Assembly: GCA_003447295.1 (NCBI GenBank)
Contig: DLZQ01000071.1
Location: forward strand, 5,338 to 14,461
Direction of reading: 5' to 3'
Source: Lachnospiraceae bacterium
Lineage (GTDB): Bacteria > Bacillota > Clostridia > Lachnospirales > Lachnospiraceae
DNA: 9,124 nucleotides
Shown here piece after piece: positions 5,470 to 9,124 of this stretch; the stretch's first letter is position 1; every line of letters begins with the position of its first letter. Below the pieces are notes generated by a model. The model did no database searches, was not told the origin of the DNA, and saw only the letters and a program-made list of their open reading frames with translations. The position numbers were made by a program, and so were the translations under genes.

Positions 5470-7755
5470 TTAAGATTTTTTACTGCCGCTGATATAATAG
5501 CGCTCCTGCTCCACGGTCTCGGGAACCGGGATGTTGCCATTTTGCAGCTTACGGGTCAACACATCCAGATGATGCAGTCCCTGTGCCACCTTGATCTTAC
5601 GACGGTCTAAAAGCTCGCTATACAGCGGATTCTGTGCAAGTGTATTGCAGATATCCTCCGGGAACGGGCAATAGGTGAACATGATCTGACGGGCCACCTT
5701 GTTCAGCCTCGGGGATCCGGCACCTTCGAACAATACCCAGATCATATAATCTCTTACGAACATTTCTTTGAAACTATTCTTGGCACGCTGTAAGCTGGAT
5801 TTCACTTTCTCCTTGGCTTCAGTGCTCAGATCATGGTTCTTACGGTAGAACTGGATATAATCGAAATATTCGCTGGTCAGGGAACTTACGGAGACATCGT
5901 TCCAACGGTTGCCCTGGACTCTCTTGCACAGTTCCCAACGGAATTCTCCGGTGAGATGGGTGAAAGTAGTCTTCAGATCCTCCATGTGGAAAATGGAGAA
6001 TACCATACGTCCCGGACTGTTCCGGCGCTTGCCTTCGATCTCCTGCCACATGACACCGCGGATGCCGACATTTGGCATGAGGATGATATCCGGCAGGTAT
6101 TCTAAATGTATCGTTTCCTTGCCCATGACATCTAAGTGCGCCATATCCAGACTTTCCCGGTAGAAAGCGGTGTAATCCACCAGACGGATCTCTTCGAGGA
6201 TCTGTGACACGCGGGATACGGTGACATAGGAGCTTTCCAGATCTTTCAGCACATCATCCGCACAGAACAGTGGACAGAATGTGGTGATCCGTCCGAAAGT
6301 GATCTTGTTGACCTGTGGGAACATATTCTTAAGCTCGTAATTGACCTTTGCCATAGCATTGTTCTCCAGGGCTTTCAACTCCGCATCGGTAATGTTACCG
6401 CCCACTTTCTGTTTATGGATATAATCGGAGTAATCCTGGTCAAATTCGTTCCGGCTGGGGGATTTCTGTCCGCGGAAGATCGCCATTAGCCAGTCATAAA
6501 AAGTGTAGACTCCGGCAGTACTGTGGTCGGTCATGGTTTCCGCCAGACGATACAGGGTCACTGCATTTTTCAGACCTGCCAGTTCCTCATCCACATAGCC
6601 GAAATATAAAAACATCCGCACCGGCATGGGAATATCCGGCTGTTCCAGTGTCTGGGTGAACAGGAGCGAATACAGCAGATAGAATTCTTCGGTCAGCTGT
6701 CTGCGAAGCAGGGCGACTTCCTGATCCTGGGAACTGCGGTCGGAGAGCTGCTTATAGGCATGTACATGCTGACGGAAGCTGGATATGGTATCTAAGTCCG
6801 GCCCGGCATATTCTAAGATCGTGTTCAGGGATCCGGCGAGCTTGCCTAAGATCTCGGAGTCTCCGCCATCTGCGGCCTCAGAGGAATCCGCAGATCCCAT
6901 GAGATCTAAGCTGCTTTGGAAACTCTGGGATCTGGAGGCGAACAGATCCTGATCGATATACGACAGATCCCCTGCCTTAGAGAGCATACGATGGATCCGG
7001 TCATAGACGATCTGGCTGTCTTCATTGCCCTGTCCCAGTTTATAATAAAGTGAAGTATAGAAATCAAACAGATCGTTGCCGGATTCCCGGAAATAAAAAG
7101 AGCCCACCTGCTGTAAATAATGGAACTGCTCCTCCAGACTCTGATAGGTACGCCTGAAGTCCAGGCTTCCCTTACGCAGCATGCCAATGGAAAGATCCGC
7201 TTCCTGCACCATGATCCGGTAGTTGTCCGAAGCCAGAATATGGCTTAAACCCATGTAATATCCGTTCAGCCAGATATCCGGAGAATCGTCCCCGAGGAAA
7301 GCGTTTAGCTTATCGAAATGCTCCAGGGAGCGTGCGGGCAGGCGGTAGCGGTCGCACAGGGTGTTGTAAGTGGCAATGTCATCGGTCAGTGTGCGGTAGA
7401 GCTCACTGCAGTTTAACTCAGAGATAGAGCTGCGGTTTAACAAAATGTTGATCTGTCGGAAGCAGGACAATAAAAAAAGCCTTGCCACATCAGGATGCTT
7501 CTGCAGAATATCATTCAGAGAATCCAGACTGGTCAGGGGGTAGGTGAGGATAGTGGTATCCTCAGCAGTTACATAGCTGAGCAGATGAATCTCAGAGCAG
7601 ATCTCACAGATACCGATCACATCGCCCTTGCCCAGCGGATAAGAACCGCCGGGGTAAGATACATTTACCTTACCGTTCGTGATCAGATGCAGTGCGGTCA
7701 TAGGTTGCCCGTAGCTATATATCGTTTTACCCTTTTCCAGTACAATTCCAGCCAT
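5470..7755 (-). CDS. Large protein with N-terminal cyclic-nucleotide-binding-like fold; function unknown
   Basis: A 761-residue protein. Residues 1-110 read as a Crp-type cNMP-binding beta roll: LEKGKTIYSYGQPMTALHLITNGKVNV, then YPLGKGDVIGICEI and a final strand. The phosphate-binding cassette of true cAMP receptors (FGE...RxA) is not recognisable, with no Arg in the expected place, so the domain may bind something else or be structural. There is no helix-turn-helix after it. The remaining 650 or so residues look mostly helical and soluble, and I cannot assign them. Distinctive segments near the C terminus include GEFRWELCKRVQGNRWND, SEYFDYIQFYRKN and GSPRLNKVARQIMFTYCPF, which look like conserved family blocks. 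The start ATG at 7755 has GAGGT about 8 bases upstream. The gene appears to be transcribed alone, divergent from the 7944 gene and convergent with the flavodoxin. An enzymatic or signalling role is open; no known catalytic motif is evident. Confidence 0.85.
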   Translation of the reverse strand: MAGIVLEKGKTIYSYGQPMTALHLITNGKVNVSYPGGSYPLGKGDVIGICEICSEIHLLSYVTAEDTTILTYPLTSLDSLNDILQKHPDVARLFLLSCFRQINILLNRSSISELNCSELYRTLTDDIATYNTLCDRYRLPARSLEHFDKLNAFLGDDSPDIWLNGYYMGLSHILASDNYRIMVQEADLSIGMLRKGSLDFRRTYQSLEEQFHYLQQVGSFYFRESGNDLFDFYTSLYYKLGQGNEDSQIVYDRIHRMLSKAGDLSYIDQDLFASRSQSFQSSLDLMGSADSSEAADGGDSEILGKLAGSLNTILEYAGPDLDTISSFRQHVHAYKQLSDRSSQDQEVALLRRQLTEEFYLLYSLLFTQTLEQPDIPMPVRMFLYFGYVDEELAGLKNAVTLYRLAETMTDHSTAGVYTFYDWLMAIFRGQKSPSRNEFDQDYSDYIHKQKVGGNITDAELKALENNAMAKVNYELKNMFPQVNKITFGRITTFCPLFCADDVLKDLESSYVTVSRVSQILEEIRLVDYTAFYRESLDMAHLDVMGKETIHLEYLPDIILMPNVGIRGVMWQEIEGKRRNSPGRMVFSIFHMEDLKTTFTHLTGEFRWELCKRVQGNRWNDVSVSSLTSEYFDYIQFYRKNHDLSTEAKEKVKSSLQRAKNSFKEMFVRDYMIWVLFEGAGSPRLNKVARQIMFTYCPFPEDICNTLAQNPLYSELLDRRKIKVAQGLHHLDVLTRKLQNGNIPVPETVEQERYYISGSKKS

Positions 7756-7795
7756 TTCATTACCTCGTCTTAATTCGGGATCTTTATATTAATCA

Positions 7796-7811
7796 ATTAT
7801 ACACCATAATA
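7796..7811 (-). promoter_or_regulatory. Possible -10 elements for the cNMP-fold gene
   Basis: Reading the minus strand, TATAAT (7801 down to 7796) and, slightly upstream, TGGTATTAT (an extended -10, 7814 down to 7806) lie 40 to 55 bases before the start codon. Neither has a good -35 box at 16-18 bases, so which one is used cannot be decided from sequence. Confidence 0.3.
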
Positions 7812-7845
7812 CCAACAATTTTCTACTGTACTTTTGATAGAAATG

Positions 7846-7854
7846 TGATAAAAT
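7846..7854 (+). promoter_or_regulatory. Possible extended -10 promoter for the 7944-TetR unit
   Basis: TGATAAAAT matches an extended -10 element (TGN followed by TAAAAT at 7849-7854). The -35 region 17 bases upstream (CTGTAC, 7826-7831) is weak, as is common for extended -10 promoters. Transcription would start near 7861, giving a leader of about 80 nt that contains two hairpins. Confidence 0.4.
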
Positions 7855-7869
7855 AAAACTACATATGTG

Positions 7870-7900
7870 TCACTTTTACATCAGTATGTGAAAAAAGTGA
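7870..7900. repeat. Interrupted inverted repeat in the divergent intergenic region
   Basis: TCACTTTT (7870-7877) pairs with AAAAGTGA (7893-7900), and ACAT (7878-7881) pairs with ATGT (7886-7889), around the loop CAGT. A 3-base bulge lies on the right side. If transcription begins near 7861 this is a leader hairpin; as DNA it could be an operator. It is not followed by a T-run long enough to call it a terminator. Confidence 0.55.
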
Positions 7901-7901
7901 T

Positions 7902-7917
7902 GTTTTCGGCAGAAAAC
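7902..7917. repeat. Short perfect hairpin before the 7944 gene
   Basis: GTTTTC (7902-7907), the loop GGCA and GAAAAC (7912-7917) form a perfect 6-bp hairpin. It lies 26 bases before the preferred start codon at 7944 and 5 bases before the alternative start at 7923. It could influence ribosome access. Confidence 0.5.
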
Positions 7918-7943
7918 GGTACATGGAAAGGTATGTTGGGGTT

Positions 7944-8417
7944 ATGGAACAGAGCATTGAATACAGAGAGCAGTTGTTGGAATCTTATAAGCAGGCGGTG
8001 AGACCGTTACTTCCTTATTTGCCGTGGCTTGAGCAGAATGCGGGTAAGAGAGCCAGTTCTATATACAGTGGGCAGGATATCGGAGTTCATTCCGTGTCAT
8101 TCCCGGTATATGACGGAACGCTTTTGAACTTCGTGCGGGAAGCAGGGAAGAGCCCTTTGATGGATCGCAATTATGCATATGTATATACCAGACATCGGAT
8201 CCGTACCCATCAGGACGAGAGGAATATGATTAAAAAAGCCGACTGGAAAGACTGGAACATTTTAAGAGGCATTCTGTCGAAGTATGTCTTAGGCGGCAGA
8301 ACCAAGGGGAATCTGTGGAGTGAAGCGGTATCGGAGCAGATTTTTTACCTGGTCATCAGACAGATGCAGGAAATTATAGAATTTTGGGATAAATCACCGG
8401 AAAACGGTAAGATCTGA
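7944..8417 (+). CDS. Conserved-looking small protein of unknown function (possible DUF6508-like)
   Basis: A soluble-looking protein of 157 residues from the ATG at 7944, or 164 from the ATG at 7923. I prefer 7944 because the protein then begins MEQSIEYREQLLESYKQA, a natural helix start, and AAAGG/GGGG sequence lies upstream. The upstream ATG has no ribosome binding site and sits just after a hairpin. Visible segments are LLPYLPWLEQN near the N terminus, VSFPVYDGTLLNFVREA in the middle, YVYTRHRIRTHQDE, and a helical C terminus (LRGILSKYVLGGRTKGNLW, then IFYLVIRQMQEIIEF). The C-terminal pattern of a LRxxLxxxV segment, a basic G-x-L stretch and a final RxM/LxEI helix resembles DUF6508 as I remember it, but that is a weak match. 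No catalytic motif is evident. The TetR gene starts 24 bases downstream, so the two are probably co-transcribed. Confidence 0.75.
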   Translation: MEQSIEYREQLLESYKQAVRPLLPYLPWLEQNAGKRASSIYSGQDIGVHSVSFPVYDGTLLNFVREAGKSPLMDRNYAYVYTRHRIRTHQDERNMIKKADWKDWNILRGILSKYVLGGRTKGNLWSEAVSEQIFYLVIRQMQEIIEFWDKSPENGKI

Positions 8418-8441
8418 GAGGGGAAAGGCAGGACAAGGTTC

Positions 8442-9026
8442 ATGGGAGAAAAATCAGTACAGAAAAAGCGGTACATTGTAGAAAAAGCCAGAGATGTGTT
8501 TATGGAGAAGGGCTTTAAAAAAGTAACAATGAAGGATATTGTGGAAGCCTGCGATATCAGCCGCGGAGGTCTTTATCTGTATTTTGAGAATACAAGTCAG
8601 ATATTTATGGAAGTGCTGCGCATGGAGAGTGAAGAGGCGGATGATGTATTTTCCGACAGCATTACGGAGGATGCTACCGCAGCGGATATTCTTCTTCTGT
8701 TTTTAAAGGAGCAGAAAAAGGAGCTTCTCCGCAAAAAAAATACTCTGACACAGGCAACCTATGAATTTTATTTTGAAAACGATCTGCCCAAGCGGGATAA
8801 CATTCTGAAGAAGCAGTTTGATTCCGCAGTGAAGATCATAGAGAAATTGATCGAAGCCGGAGTGGACAACGGTGAATTTTTGTGTGAGGACTGTGAAGGA
8901 ACCGCAAGAAATATCATGTTTGTCCTGGAAGGGCTGAAGATCTCGGCGCAGACTATCGGTGTGACAGCGGAGGCAGTGGATCGTGAGATCCTGTATCTGT
9001 TGCGTGGATTAGGTGTGGAAGAATAA
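8442..9026 (+). CDS. TetR/AcrR-family transcriptional repressor
   Basis: A ligand-responsive DNA-binding repressor of 194 residues, the usual TetR size. The N-terminal domain (about 8-55) has the family pattern: IVEKARDVFMEKGFKKVTM, then the helix-turn-helix MKDIVEACDISRGGLYLYF (30-48), with SRGGLYLYF the recognition-helix region and its following YF. The C-terminal ligand and dimer domain is divergent, so no ligand can be named. AGGACAAGG (8430-8438) precedes the ATG. A run of eight A residues at 8733-8740 lies within the coding frame, which remains intact. TetR genes commonly regulate an adjacent transporter or enzyme gene; the likely target is the gene starting at 9108. An imperfect palindrome between the two (9046-9069) could be its operator. 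Confidence 0.94.
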   Translation: MGEKSVQKKRYIVEKARDVFMEKGFKKVTMKDIVEACDISRGGLYLYFENTSQIFMEVLRMESEEADDVFSDSITEDATAADILLLFLKEQKKELLRKKNTLTQATYEFYFENDLPKRDNILKKQFDSAVKIIEKLIEAGVDNGEFLCEDCEGTARNIMFVLEGLKISAQTIGVTAEAVDREILYLLRGLGVEE

Positions 9027-9045
9027 GCAGACAACGGTTGATGAT

Positions 9046-9075
9046 GCTTCAGGGAAGATTTCCTGGAGCATTTTC
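9046..9075 (+). terminator. Imperfect hairpin after tetR: weak terminator or operator
   Basis: GCTTCAGGGA (9046-9055) and TTCCTGGAGC (9060-9069) form a 10-bp stem with two G-T wobbles around AGAT, followed by only a short ATTTTC. As an intrinsic terminator the T-run is weak. As DNA it is a near-symmetrical 24-bp site, the right size for a TetR-family operator, 38 bases before the next gene's ATG. The sequence does not decide between the two. Confidence 0.45.
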
Positions 9076-9107
9076 GCTGTAAAGGAAGGGAAGCAGAGAG
9101 GTAAGTT

Positions 9108-9124
9108 ATGATAGAATCGATCAT
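9108..9124 (+). CDS. Start of a further gene, truncated by the window edge
   Basis: An ATG at 9108 opens a frame reading MIESI to the window edge. GAGAGG (9096-9101) sits 6 bases upstream, a good ribosome binding site. It follows the TetR gene on the same strand. Five codons are too few to identify a product; a transporter or efflux protein would be the usual TetR partner, but that is a guess from context. Confidence 0.55.

Noticed and set aside
4890..5540. Minus-strand open frame of 216 codons opposite the flavodoxin gene
   Set aside because: It runs across the flavodoxin gene and through the bidirectional terminator. Its composition is rich in Pro, Ser, Leu and Arg, as expected of an antisense shadow, and no domain is recognisable.
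8733..8740. Run of eight A residues in the TetR gene as a programmed frameshift site
   Set aside because: The zero frame continues to a normal TetR length, and no stimulatory structure is evident. The run is simply Lys-rich coding sequence.

Overview
The window looks like chromosomal DNA of a gut-type anaerobic Firmicute, most likely a Lachnospiraceae member. The reasons are moderate GC content with AGGAGG-like ribosome binding sites, a LytTR/GHKL two-component pair, a DUF3793-flavodoxin pair, a membrane-anchored GDPD, and a large cNMP-fold protein of a kind I associate with this family. This is an inference from gene content, not a database match. There are no tRNA or rRNA genes, CRISPR arrays, transposases or phage genes.

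Layout. (1) Positions 1-828 hold the 3' end of a membrane-anchored glycerophosphodiester phosphodiesterase. (2) Positions 862-4214 hold a tight same-strand run: a PAS-GAF-GGDEF diguanylate cyclase, a LytTR response regulator and a GHKL sensor kinase whose ATG overlaps the regulator's stop. A plausible promoter lies in the last codons of the phosphodiesterase, and a terminator follows at about 4228-4256. (3) Positions 4319-5389 hold a two-gene unit of a DUF3793 protein (TTG start) and a short-chain flavodoxin. Its near-consensus promoter has its -35 box in the loop of the preceding terminator, and an inverted repeat resembling an operator sits at the predicted transcription start. (4) A bidirectional terminator at 5423-5459 separates this unit from a convergent 761-codon gene at 5470-7755 (minus strand). 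That protein has a degenerate cyclic-nucleotide-binding fold at its N terminus and about 650 residues of unrecognised helical sequence. (5) A divergent intergenic region of about 190 bp, rich in short repeats and hairpins, leads into a small protein of unknown function (7944-8417), a TetR-family repressor (8442-9026) and the first codons of a further gene at 9108.

How they may work together. The first block is a signalling cassette: cyclic-di-GMP synthesis next to a membrane kinase and DNA-binding regulator pair, with no obvious peptide or transporter target beside it. The flavodoxin unit probably serves low-potential electron transfer and may respond to metal or redox status. The TetR repressor probably controls itself and the gene that starts at the right edge.

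The items most worth a second look are a perfect 26-bp palindrome inside the response regulator gene, the overlapping terminator/promoter/operator at 4228-4289, the large cNMP-fold protein, and the structured divergent region at 7840-7917. No gap between genes exceeds 300 bases.
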